A DNA stretch of 64,000 nt from Acidimicrobiales bacterium. Lineage in GTDB: Bacteria > Actinomycetota > Acidimicrobiia > Acidimicrobiales > Aldehydirespiratoraceae. Under the pieces are notes generated by a model, which was not told where the DNA came from, made no database searches, and saw nothing but the letters and a program-made list of their open reading frames with translations. This document shows positions 56,983 to 64,000 of this stretch, piece by piece. The translations under genes and the position numbers were made by a program. The stretch is taken from assembly GCA_041394245.1 (NCBI GenBank), contig JAWKIR010000002.1:62001-126000 (forward strand), read 5' to 3'. Each line of letters opens with the position of its first letter. The stretch's first letter is position 1.

Positions 56983-57579
56983 ATGTTCACCGGACTGGTT
57001 GAAGAAGTCGGCACGGTTCGATCCGTGACCCCCGTCGGCGAGGGCGCCCGTGTCGTGATCGACGCGACGCTCGTGCTCGACGATGCCCAGATCGGCGCAT
57101 CGATCGCGGTCAACGGCTGCTGTCTCACCGTGGTGGAGTTCGACGAGACCTGGTGGGCCGCCGATGCCGTACCCGAGACGCTCGACCGCACCAACATCGG
57201 GGAGCTGCGACCGGGAGATCCCGTCAATCTCGAGCGCCCACTGGCCGCCAACGGTCGCTACGGGGGCCACGTGGTGCAGGGGCACGTCGACGCCACCGCC
57301 GCGGTCGGCGCGATCGACGAGCTCGACGACGGATCGTTCCGCTACACGTTCGAGCTCCCGCCCTCACTCGCCAACTATGTGGTCGAGAAGGGAAGCGTCG
57401 CCATCGACGGAATCAGCCTGACGGTTGCGGGCATCGATGCCACGAGCTTCTCGATTGCCGTCATCCCCCACACGCATGAGGTCACGACCATCGGACGGCG
57501 TACCGTGGGCGACAGGGTCAATGTCGAAGCCGACGTGTTGGCCAAGTACGTGGAGCGACTCGTTCGCCCCTCGCTCTGA
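56983..57579 (+). CDS. ribE: Riboflavin synthase, alpha subunit
   Basis: A 198-residue enzyme with two lumazine-binding barrels that dismutates 6,7-dimethyl-8-ribityllumazine to riboflavin. It starts MFTGLVEEVGTVRSV, the family signature, with NGCCLTVVEF in the first barrel, GGHVVQGHVDATA opening the second and IDGISLTVAGID in the latter. The ATG at 56983 is the only good start; no Shine-Dalgarno is visible because the palindrome occupies its place. Translation could be coupled to ribF, 14 bases upstream. Confidence 0.95.
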   Translation: MFTGLVEEVGTVRSVTPVGEGARVVIDATLVLDDAQIGASIAVNGCCLTVVEFDETWWAADAVPETLDRTNIGELRPGDPVNLERPLAANGRYGGHVVQGHVDATAAVGAIDELDDGSFRYTFELPPSLANYVVEKGSVAIDGISLTVAGIDATSFSIAVIPHTHEVTTIGRRTVGDRVNVEADVLAKYVERLVRPSL

Positions 57580-57595
57580 TCGGGAGACCACCAAC

Positions 57596-58807
57596 ATGAC
57601 GCAGCTCGACACCATCGACGATGCGATCGAATCGTTCAAGCGGGGCGAGTTCCTCGTTGTCGTCGACGACGAGGACCGCGAGAACGAGGGTGATCTCATC
57701 ATCGCCGCCGATGCGATGACCGAGGAGAAGATGGCATGGATGGTGCGCCATACCAGCGGCGTGATCTGTGCGCCGATGTCGGAGCAGCACGCCGATCGCC
57801 TGCAGTTGCCGCTGATGGTCGCCGAGAACACCGAAGCCCATCGCACCGCGTTCACGGTCACGATCGACCTCGTCGCCGGGAACAGCACCGGCATCTCGGC
57901 CGCTGACAGGGCCCGCACCGTCGCCGCGCTGGCCGACCCACACCGTTCGCCCCGCGAGTTCAGCCGCCCCGGCCACATCTTCCCCCTGCGAGCCCGCAAC
58001 GGCGGGGTTCTGAAGCGGGCCGGCCACACCGAAGCGGCCGTCGATCTGTGCCGTATGGCCGGGCGGGTCGAGGTCGCAGCGATCTGCGAGATGACCAAGG
58101 ACGACGGCACGATGTTGCGCCTCGCCGACTGTCGGGCGTTCGCCGACCAGTGGGGGCTTCGCCTGATCTCCATCGCCGATCTGATCCGTCACCGCCGTCG
58201 CCGTGAGAAGCTCGTCGAGCACTTCGCTGCCGCCCGGGTCCCCACGACCTACGGCGACTTCATGGCCCACGCCTACCGGTCGCTGCTCGACGGTGTCGAG
58301 CACGTCGCCTACGTGATGGGCGACGTGGAGGCGGGGACGCCGCCGCTCGTGCGAGTCCACAGCGAATGCCTGACCGGCGACATCCTGGCGTCGATCCGGT
58401 GCGACTGCGGCCCGCAGCTGCACACGGCGCTGCAGAAGATCGCCGACGAGGGCCGCGGGGTACTCGTCTACCTCCGGGGCCACGAAGGTCGCGGGATCGG
58501 GATCGGTCACAAGCTGCGGGCCTACGCGTTGCAGGACGGCGGGATGGACACGGTCGAGGCCAACGAGGCCCAAGGGCTGCCGATCGATTCGCGTGAGTAC
58601 GGGGTCGGAGCCAACATCCTCGCCGATCTCGGGATCACGGCCATGCGGCTGATGACCAACAACCCGACCAAGCTCGGCGGCCTCGAGGGCTACGACCTGG
58701 AGATCACCGAGCGGGTTCCGATCGAGATCGAAACCAACCCGGAGAACGTGCGGTACCTGCGGACCAAGCGCGACCGGATGGGTCACACACTCGCCGAAGA
58801 CGCCTGA
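57596..58807 (+). CDS. ribBA: Bifunctional DHBP synthase/GTP cyclohydrolase II
   Basis: A 403-residue fusion. The N-terminal domain (1-200) makes 3,4-dihydroxy-2-butanone 4-phosphate: VVVDDEDRENEGDLIIAAD, then RAGHTEAAVDLCRMAG. The C-terminal domain opens GTP: HSECLTGDILASIRCDCGPQ with the zinc cysteines, VYLRGHEGRGIGIGHKL and GVGANILADLGI. GGGAGACC lies before the ATG at 57596. ribD and ribH, which usually complete this cluster, do not follow; instead a convergent VOC gene overlaps the last 25 bases. Confidence 0.96.
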   Translation: MTQLDTIDDAIESFKRGEFLVVVDDEDRENEGDLIIAADAMTEEKMAWMVRHTSGVICAPMSEQHADRLQLPLMVAENTEAHRTAFTVTIDLVAGNSTGISAADRARTVAALADPHRSPREFSRPGHIFPLRARNGGVLKRAGHTEAAVDLCRMAGRVEVAAICEMTKDDGTMLRLADCRAFADQWGLRLISIADLIRHRRRREKLVEHFAAARVPTTYGDFMAHAYRSLLDGVEHVAYVMGDVEAGTPPLVRVHSECLTGDILASIRCDCGPQLHTALQKIADEGRGVLVYLRGHEGRGIGIGHKLRAYALQDGGMDTVEANEAQGLPIDSREYGVGANILADLGITAMRLMTNNPTKLGGLEGYDLEITERVPIEIETNPENVRYLRTKRDRMGHTLAEDA

Positions 58808-59271
58808 TCGGGCGGCAGCGCAGCCTGCTGGGCCGCGGCGTACACGCCCTGGTCGTGGCTGAACTCGACCACATTGCCGTCGGGATCGACGATGGCGCAG
58901 ATGTAGCCGACGGGCGGTCCGTGGTCGACGGCGTCCCAGTGCAGGACCCCCTCGACCCGAGCCTCGTCGGCGATGGCGTCGACGGCATCGCGCGATGTCA
59001 CTTCGAACCCGAGGTGGGCGAGCGGGCTGAGCACCGTCGCGACGTCGTCGAAGTCGTCGGCCTTCTCGATCAGGACCAGCACGAACGGGTGCGCAGGGGC
59101 GGCACGGTCGACGGGGTGCCCGAGCCACGCGGTGCGGCCCTCGTCGTCGGTCCGGTCGTGCACGCACACGAGCGGCGTCCAACGGGCGTACCAGTCGAGG
59201 CTCGCCTGGAGGTCTCGAACCGGCAGGGCGACATGGGTCCAGCGGGTCGAAGCCGGGCCAGGAGCGTTCAC
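58783..59271 (-). CDS. VOC family (glyoxalase/dioxygenase-fold) protein
   Basis: A 162-residue protein with paired beta-alpha-beta-beta-beta modules. WTHVALPVRDLQASLDWYAR is the first metal-side motif, with H in the THVAL strand. HLGFEVTSRDAVDAIADEAR and GYICAIVDPDGNVVEFSHD with E near the end complete the site. The GTG at 59271 has GGAGG upstream and overlaps the phosphoesterase stop, so both belong to one operon. The 3' end overlaps ribBA by 25 bases on the other strand. The substrate (lactoylglutathione, antibiotic or other) is not defined. Confidence 0.87.
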   Translation of the reverse strand: MNAPGPASTRWTHVALPVRDLQASLDWYARWTPLVCVHDRTDDEGRTAWLGHPVDRAAPAHPFVLVLIEKADDFDDVATVLSPLAHLGFEVTSRDAVDAIADEARVEGVLHWDAVDHGPPVGYICAIVDPDGNVVEFSHDQGVYAAAQQAALPPDQASSASV

Positions 59272-60455
59272 CCCTCCAGTGTGGCGGCCACGGGCCGAGC
59301 CGCGGCGGACACGCCGGTTCTCGACCACGTGTGAGCGAACGAACGGTCGTCGAGCCGGCCCGGGGACCACATGCCCCAGACCCCGCCGACGGCGGCGTGG
59401 GTGCGGTCGTTCCATTCGATGCACGACGGCTCGGCCACCCGGCGAACGACCTGGCGGATACCCCCGTCGTGGACGACATAGCCCGCCCAGACGCCGGGAT
59501 GGTCCTTGGTCGCGCCGACCTCGGTGATGACGGCCGATCGATGGATCCGCGATCGGTTGCGGTGCGTGTGGCCCGACGAGATCAGGAGGTCGGGATTCGT
59601 GTCGACGAGGGCGTCGAGCACATGGCCTGCCTGGCGCTTGGGCGTCCCGAGCGGCCAGAACCGCGGGTAGTGGTGCGTCTCGAGGTGATGGTGGAGCAGG
59701 AGGAGAACGGGGTCGTCGGTGTCGACGGCCCTGCAGAGCGACTCCGACAGGTGCTCGATCCGCCCCCAGGTGTGCCGCGGCGTCGTGGTGTCGGCGGCGA
59801 CGATTCGCACGCCCGGGAGATCGATCGTCTGGATGTCGTCGGGGAACAGGCCGCGCCGGCGGAGTTCGTGGGCGGCATCGAGGGACCCGGGCTTTTGGAA
59901 CGTGTCGTGATTGCCCGGGATCGCGACGACCGGGATGGTGGCGGCATCGAGCAGCTCGTCGAACTGCTCCCAGTGGTCGGGTTGGCCGAGGTCGGTGATG
60001 TCGCCCTTGATGACCAGCAGCTCCGCCCCCCACTCGGTCGCCTCGGCGATCGCGGCGAGCGCGCAGCGCAGCGGATAGGTGTGGGCGTGGTTCCCGGTCT
60101 CGCGTATGTCCTTGACGAGGCCGAAGCCCTCCTCGCCCAGATGGAGGTCGCTGATCGTGGCGATGCGGGTGAGGTCGGGTCCGGGGATCGGAGGGGTCGT
60201 GTGGATCTCGCGCGTGGCGATGACGCGCCGGTCGAGCGTGATGTCGACGACGTTGGCAGCGCCCGTTGTCAGCCCTGTGATCTCACCGGCACCGGGGCGG
60301 CCACCCTCGCCGAGTGTCTGGCAGTGCCCACGAACGACCACGCCGACGTCACCGGGGGGCACGTCACGCCAGACCAGTTGCGCGACGGAATCCTCGACGG
60401 CGAAGACCTCGACGGGCGCGAGACCGGTGAAGGGGAGTGTCGGCGGCACCCTCAT
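59268..60455 (-). CDS. Calcineurin-like metallophosphoesterase
   Basis: A 395-residue protein. Its N-terminal part (40-130) resembles a fibronectin-type or beta domain. The phosphoesterase core follows, with metal motifs IATISDLHLGEEG (D, H), VIKGDITDLG (GD), IPGNHDTF (GNHD), LLLHHHLETHHY and SSGHTHRN (GHTH). All ligands of a dimetal site are present. The ATG at 60455 follows GAGGG; a longer frame upstream is Arg-rich and unlikely. The substrate could be a nucleotide, phospholipid or protein. It overlaps the VOC gene by four bases; pepN lies 100 bases upstream. Confidence 0.88.
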   Translation of the reverse strand: MRVPPTLPFTGLAPVEVFAVEDSVAQLVWRDVPPGDVGVVVRGHCQTLGEGGRPGAGEITGLTTGAANVVDITLDRRVIATREIHTTPPIPGPDLTRIATISDLHLGEEGFGLVKDIRETGNHAHTYPLRCALAAIAEATEWGAELLVIKGDITDLGQPDHWEQFDELLDAATIPVVAIPGNHDTFQKPGSLDAAHELRRRGLFPDDIQTIDLPGVRIVAADTTTPRHTWGRIEHLSESLCRAVDTDDPVLLLLHHHLETHHYPRFWPLGTPKRQAGHVLDALVDTNPDLLISSGHTHRNRSRIHRSAVITEVGATKDHPGVWAGYVVHDGGIRQVVRRVAEPSCIEWNDRTHAAVGGVWGMWSPGRLDDRSFAHTWSRTGVSAAARPVAATLEG

Positions 60456-60555
60456 CCATCGGCCCTCGACGCTCGGTTCCTGAGGCACTGGACGCGGCGA
60501 CTTGGGGCGCGGTACTTCCGAGCGACCGTCGAGCGGTCGACGAACGAACTCGTTC

Positions 60556-63072
60556 CTAGACCTCAGCCGTGAGCCGGCCCGTTTCGCGGGTGCGAAATGC
60601 CGCATTGATCCTCTGGCGCTCGAGGTGCTGCGCCACCTGCATCGCACCCTGGGGAACGGGGTGGGTCGCGAGGAACGCCGTGGTGTCGGCGACGAGCGCC
60701 TCGGTGTCGAGGCCGGTGATGCCCTCGAGCAGTCGAGCGAGCGAGTTGCTCGGGAACCGTTCGGCGAGCACGTCCCAGTTGGCTCTGGTGAACGCCCATG
60801 TGGCCGGTCCCGCGACCTTGTTGGTCAGCGCCCGACGGATGACATAGGGCGCGTCCTGGGACCGCACGTCGCCAGCCAGGATGTCGTCGAGCACTCCCAA
60901 CTCGGCAACGGGAAGGTCGGCGAGCGCTCGCAAGTGCCGTTGCTCGGTCTGAGGGTCGTCGGCCGACTGCCAGATCTCGCGGATACGGGGGCCTGCGCCG
61001 GGATCGGCGTGGGCGACCACGGTCAGCGCCGCGGCGGCGAGCGTGGGGTCGCTGTGGTCGAGGCGGTCACGGCAGGCCGCGATGACGGTCGGGTCTTCGG
61101 CGACGACGCCGAGCAGTCGCAGTACCGTGGCCCGCAGCTCCCGGGTGCGGTCGTCGTCGCCGGTCGCCGGGTCGATGCCGAGTCGATCGAGGCAGGGCAT
61201 GGCCAGCGTCGTGATGTGGGCGACGAGCCGGGCTCGGGCGGCGTCGGACGCGATGCGTTCCAACCCGGCGAAGCCCGCTGACAACGCCTGCCAGACCGTG
61301 AGGTCGGATTCGCCGGCCATGGCCATCGCGAGCTGGAGCCAGTCGTCGCCGCGGAGCTCGCCGGCGACGGTGAGCGCCCAGGCATCGTCGATGAGTCCGT
61401 GTCGTTCGTCGGCGTTGCGCCGGCCGGGGCCGTCGGTCGCGATCGCGGCTCGTGTCGCCGGTCCGTGGGCCACCCGATAGAACCCCGCGGCGTCGGCGTT
61501 GGCGCTGACGAGCTTCCCGGGCGCGGTGAGGACGAGTGCATCGCCGTCGAGCAGCACTCGGTGGTCGACCAGGTTGCCGTCGTGTTCGAGTCGCAGCCCG
61601 ACCGGCACCGTCCATCGCTTCGCTTCGGCGGCGGCCGGATCGAGGCTGAAGTGGCGCTGGGCGAGCCGGGTGCCGTGCGGTGTCGTGTCGACCTCGACCA
61701 CGGGGTGACCGCCCTGATAGATCCAGCCGTCCATCATCGAGCGGACGGGCGCGCCGCTGACCTGTTCGAGCGCATCCCAGAGATCGCTCGTCTCGGTGTT
61801 CGCGTAGGCGTGGGTCTTCAGATAGTGCCGGACGCCGTCGCGGAAGGTCTCGGCGCCCAGGTACTGCTCCAACATGCGAACGACCGAGGCCCCCTTTTCG
61901 TAGGTCAAGACGTCGAACATCCCTTCCGCCTCCTCCGGGGAGACCACCGGGAACTCGATCGGTCGGGTGCTGGCGAGTGCGTCGGTGTCGAACGCGGCCG
62001 CTCGGGCCCGGCCGAAGGTGGTCCACACCTCCCAGTCGGGACGGAAGGCGTCGCTGCAGGACGTCTCCATGAACGTGGCGAACGCCTCGTTCAGCCAGAT
62101 GCCCTCCCACCACTTCATGGTGACGAGGTCACCGAACCACATGTGGGCGAGTTCGTGGTTGATCACGTCGGCCACGATCTGGAGTTCGGGCTGACTCGCT
62201 CCTGCGGGGTCGACGAGGAGGAGGACCTCGCGAAAGGTCACACAGCCGAGGTTCTCCATCGCCCCGAACGCGAAGTCCGGGATCGCCAGGAGGTCGACCT
62301 TGTCGCCCGGGTACGGGATGTCGTAGTAGTCGCCGAACCACTCGAGCGCGTGGACGGCGACGTCGAGCGCGAACGGCGTCAGTTCGGCCTTGCCGGGTCG
62401 ATGGACGATGCGCACGGGCACGCCGCCGGCGTCGACCGGCTCGGTGATCTCGAGCGGTCCGACCACGAACGCCACCAGATAGGTCGACATCCGCATCGTC
62501 TCGGCGAAGGTGACGCGGCGGCGCCCGTCGGGGTCGATCGTGTCGGCGACCTCGGCGCTGTTGGACACGGCGAGGTGTTCGGGATCGACGACGAGCGTGA
62601 TCGCGAACGTCGCCTTCCATGCCGGCTCGTCCCAGCACGGAAAGATCCGACGGGCGTCGGTCGACTGGCATTGTGTGGTGGCGATCGTGTGCTCGTTGCC
62701 CTCGTCGTCTTCGTAGGTCGAGCGGTAGAAGCCCCGGAGACGATCGTTCAGGGTCCCTCGAAAGCCGGCGACCACCCGGGCCGGGCCGGGCGGCAGATCG
62801 TGGGGGAGGGTGAGGTGCAGGCGTTCGGTCGCGTCGTCGAGACGGACGTCGGGCACGTGCTCGACGGCGGCGGCGCCCTCGCCGATGATGACGAGGGCAC
62901 TGTCGATCTCGAGCTCGATCGCGTTGCAGACGAGCTCGTCGGTCGTCTCGAGCAGCTCGACGTCGATCGTCACCGACCCGCGGAAACTCGCATTCGCGAT
63001 GTCGGGCTCGATCACCAGCTCGTAGCGGTGCGGGACGACGTGAGACGGGAGACGGGGGTCCACTTCGGTCAT
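60556..63072 (-). CDS. pepN: Aminopeptidase N (M1 family)
   Basis: An 838-residue zinc aminopeptidase. The substrate motif GAMENLG is near residue 272. The zinc site HELAH is at residues 306-310 (VINHELAHMWFGDLVTMKWW), with the third ligand Glu in WLNEAFATFME. The catalytic tyrosine region (YEKGASVVRMLE) and the helical ERAP1-like C-terminal domain follow. Length and order match actinobacterial PepN. It trims peptides in the cytoplasm; no signal peptide is seen. The ATG at 63072 is supported by TAGATT six bases upstream. Confidence 0.95.
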   Translation of the reverse strand: MTEVDPRLPSHVVPHRYELVIEPDIANASFRGSVTIDVELLETTDELVCNAIELEIDSALVIIGEGAAAVEHVPDVRLDDATERLHLTLPHDLPPGPARVVAGFRGTLNDRLRGFYRSTYEDDEGNEHTIATTQCQSTDARRIFPCWDEPAWKATFAITLVVDPEHLAVSNSAEVADTIDPDGRRRVTFAETMRMSTYLVAFVVGPLEITEPVDAGGVPVRIVHRPGKAELTPFALDVAVHALEWFGDYYDIPYPGDKVDLLAIPDFAFGAMENLGCVTFREVLLLVDPAGASQPELQIVADVINHELAHMWFGDLVTMKWWEGIWLNEAFATFMETSCSDAFRPDWEVWTTFGRARAAAFDTDALASTRPIEFPVVSPEEAEGMFDVLTYEKGASVVRMLEQYLGAETFRDGVRHYLKTHAYANTETSDLWDALEQVSGAPVRSMMDGWIYQGGHPVVEVDTTPHGTRLAQRHFSLDPAAAEAKRWTVPVGLRLEHDGNLVDHRVLLDGDALVLTAPGKLVSANADAAGFYRVAHGPATRAAIATDGPGRRNADERHGLIDDAWALTVAGELRGDDWLQLAMAMAGESDLTVWQALSAGFAGLERIASDAARARLVAHITTLAMPCLDRLGIDPATGDDDRTRELRATVLRLLGVVAEDPTVIAACRDRLDHSDPTLAAAALTVVAHADPGAGPRIREIWQSADDPQTEQRHLRALADLPVAELGVLDDILAGDVRSQDAPYVIRRALTNKVAGPATWAFTRANWDVLAERFPSNSLARLLEGITGLDTEALVADTTAFLATHPVPQGAMQVAQHLERQRINAAFRTRETGRLTAEV

Positions 63073-63078
63073 CCGACG

Positions 63079-63084
63079 AATCTA
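63079..63084 (-). promoter_or_regulatory. Candidate -10 (TAGATT), leaderless start of pepN
   Basis: TAGATT on the minus strand ends six bases before the ATG at 63072. Confidence 0.5.
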
Positions 63085-63178
63085 GAACCTTCACCAGACC
63101 GTAAACCGAAACACACCTCTGTAATACCGATCTCCGGTTTGATGGGAGGAGCGAGTCATCCACCCAAAGGAGTTCGGT

Positions 63179-63316
63179 ATGCGGAACCGGAATCGTCGCA
63201 AGGACTTGGAGAAGTCGTTCGATCCGATCGAATGGCCCGACGCGAAGCTCGGCGTCGACGACAAGGAGTTCGCCGAGGCGATCGCCCACGGTCGGGGAGA
63301 GTCGCTGGCGGCATAG
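63179..63316 (+). CDS. Small hypothetical protein (45 aa)
   Basis: A 45-residue frame with a good Shine-Dalgarno: AAAGGAG, then six bases, then ATG. The protein has a basic start (MRNRNRRKDLEKSFD) and a mixed-charge body (KLGVDDKEFAEAIAHGR) ending SLAA. Trp and Pro (IEWPDAK) suggest a short structured segment. I recognise no family. It lies in the 330-base interval between pepN and the kinase gene and is divergent from pepN. A 6-bp AAACCG/CGGTTT inverted repeat lies upstream (63103-63140). Confidence 0.55.
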   Translation: MRNRNRRKDLEKSFDPIEWPDAKLGVDDKEFAEAIAHGRGESLAA

Positions 63317-63402
63317 GGCCATTTGGGCCACATTCCCCAGGCGGGACCCCGGTCCCCGGCGCTACCATCGGTGCGTTCCGGAACCCTGCCCATGGAGCCC
63401 TC

Positions 63403-64000
63403 GTGGAAGCCACTCTCGACGTCGTCGGCGTCGGCAACGCCATCGTCGACGTCATCTCGACCGTTGACGACGACTTCATCGTCACCCACGATCTGAACAA
63501 GGGAGCGATGACCCTGATCGATGCCGATCGGGCGACGTCGCTCTACGCCTCGATGCCGCCGGGCATCGAGGCCTCCGGCGGGTCTGCGGCCAACACCATG
63601 GCTGGCCTCGCCAGCCTCGGCAGCCGGGCCGCCTACCTCGGCAAGGTCCGCGACGACCAGCTGGGCGAGGTCTTCATGCACGACCTGCGCGCGGCCGGTG
63701 TCGGATTCGATGTTCCGGCCGGCGCCGAGGGGCCGCCCACCGCTCGCTGTCTCATCCAGGTGACGCCCGACGCCGAGCGCACCATGAACACCTTCCTCGG
63801 GATCTCGGCGTTCCTGAGCCCGGACGACATCGACGAGGATCTCGTCGCTTCGGCCGCGATCACCTACTGCGAGGGTTACCTCTGGGACATGGACATCGCC
63901 AAGGAGGCGATCCGCGGCGCGATGGGTGCCGCCGCCGCGGCGGGCCGGACGGTGTCGATGACGCTGTCCGATGCGTTCTGCGTCGATCGTCATCGCGGGG
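63403..64000 (+). CDS. PfkB-family carbohydrate/nucleoside kinase (3' end cut off)
   Basis: The first 199 residues of a ribokinase-fold enzyme, about 330 when complete. DVVGVGNAIVDVISTVDDDF opens the fold, with GGSAANTMAGLASLGSRAAY as PfkB signature 1 and GKVRDDQLGEVFMHDL following. The DTxGxGD signature 2 would lie beyond the window. This subgroup is often annotated adenosine or sugar kinase; the substrate is not decided. The GTG at 63403 is in frame. A TACCAT hexamer at 63363-63368 lies 34 bases upstream, so this gene would have a short leader. An ATG at 63392 is out of frame. Confidence 0.88.
   Translation, partial: MEATLDVVGVGNAIVDVISTVDDDFIVTHDLNKGAMTLIDADRATSLYASMPPGIEASGGSAANTMAGLASLGSRAAYLGKVRDDQLGEVFMHDLRAAGVGFDVPAGAEGPPTARCLIQVTPDAERTMNTFLGISAFLSPDDIDEDLVASAAITYCEGYLWDMDIAKEAIRGAMGAAAAAGRTVSMTLSDAFCVDRHRG

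Overview
The window is a gene-dense (~90 percent coding), high-GC chromosomal segment of an actinobacterium. WhiG-type sigma factor, SigE-family ECF sigma factor, F420-type luciferase-like oxidoreductase, PucR regulator, KstR-like TetR regulator, single-subunit ribBA and the conserved rpsB-to-ribF order all fit Actinomycetota. Acidimicrobiia is my best guess, but no rRNA is present to prove it. No tRNA, rRNA, prophage, insertion sequence or CRISPR array was seen, and no gene-free stretch exceeds 300 bases.

Positions 1-12500 are accessory catabolism: acyl-CoA ligase, an ArsC-like protein, a Rieske oxygenase, an F420-type oxidoreductase, a KstR-like repressor, a D-aminoacylase-like amidohydrolase, and an overlapping set of two DUF35 and two thiolase-like proteins of the kind used in steroid or acyl side-chain breakdown. 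The ArsC-like gene has an in-frame TGA exactly at its catalytic cysteine, followed by a compact hairpin with a GGUC loop. I read it as a selenoprotein; this is the most interesting single item. Positions 12600-29400 hold a secreted DUF1800/DUF1501-SLH pair, a MoxR-DUF58-VWA operon, a two-component system with an HtrA-like protease, a DUF559 gene bracketed by two related palindromes, ftsY, and an ECF sigma factor with a large duplicated-domain membrane partner.

Positions 29460-58807 are mostly housekeeping: ffh-rpsP-khpA-rimM-trmD-rplS-yraN; comM-dprA-xerC-whiG; rpsB-tsf-pyrH-frr-cdsA-dxr-rseP-ispG; rimP-nusA-ylxR-infB-ylxP-rbfA-truB-ribF-ribE-ribBA. Protein targeting, 30S maturation, translation initiation, isoprenoid and flavin synthesis are grouped here. 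A small minus-strand cluster (VOC protein, phosphoesterase, PepN) and the start of a PfkB-family sugar or nucleoside kinase close the window.

A second pattern runs through the window. Many genes that begin a transcription unit have a TANNNT hexamer (often TAGCGT) ending 6-9 bases before the start codon, with no Shine-Dalgarno sequence. This is the signature of leaderless mRNAs. Genes inside operons instead use overlapping stop/start codons or a Shine-Dalgarno sequence. The pattern helped fix several start codons.
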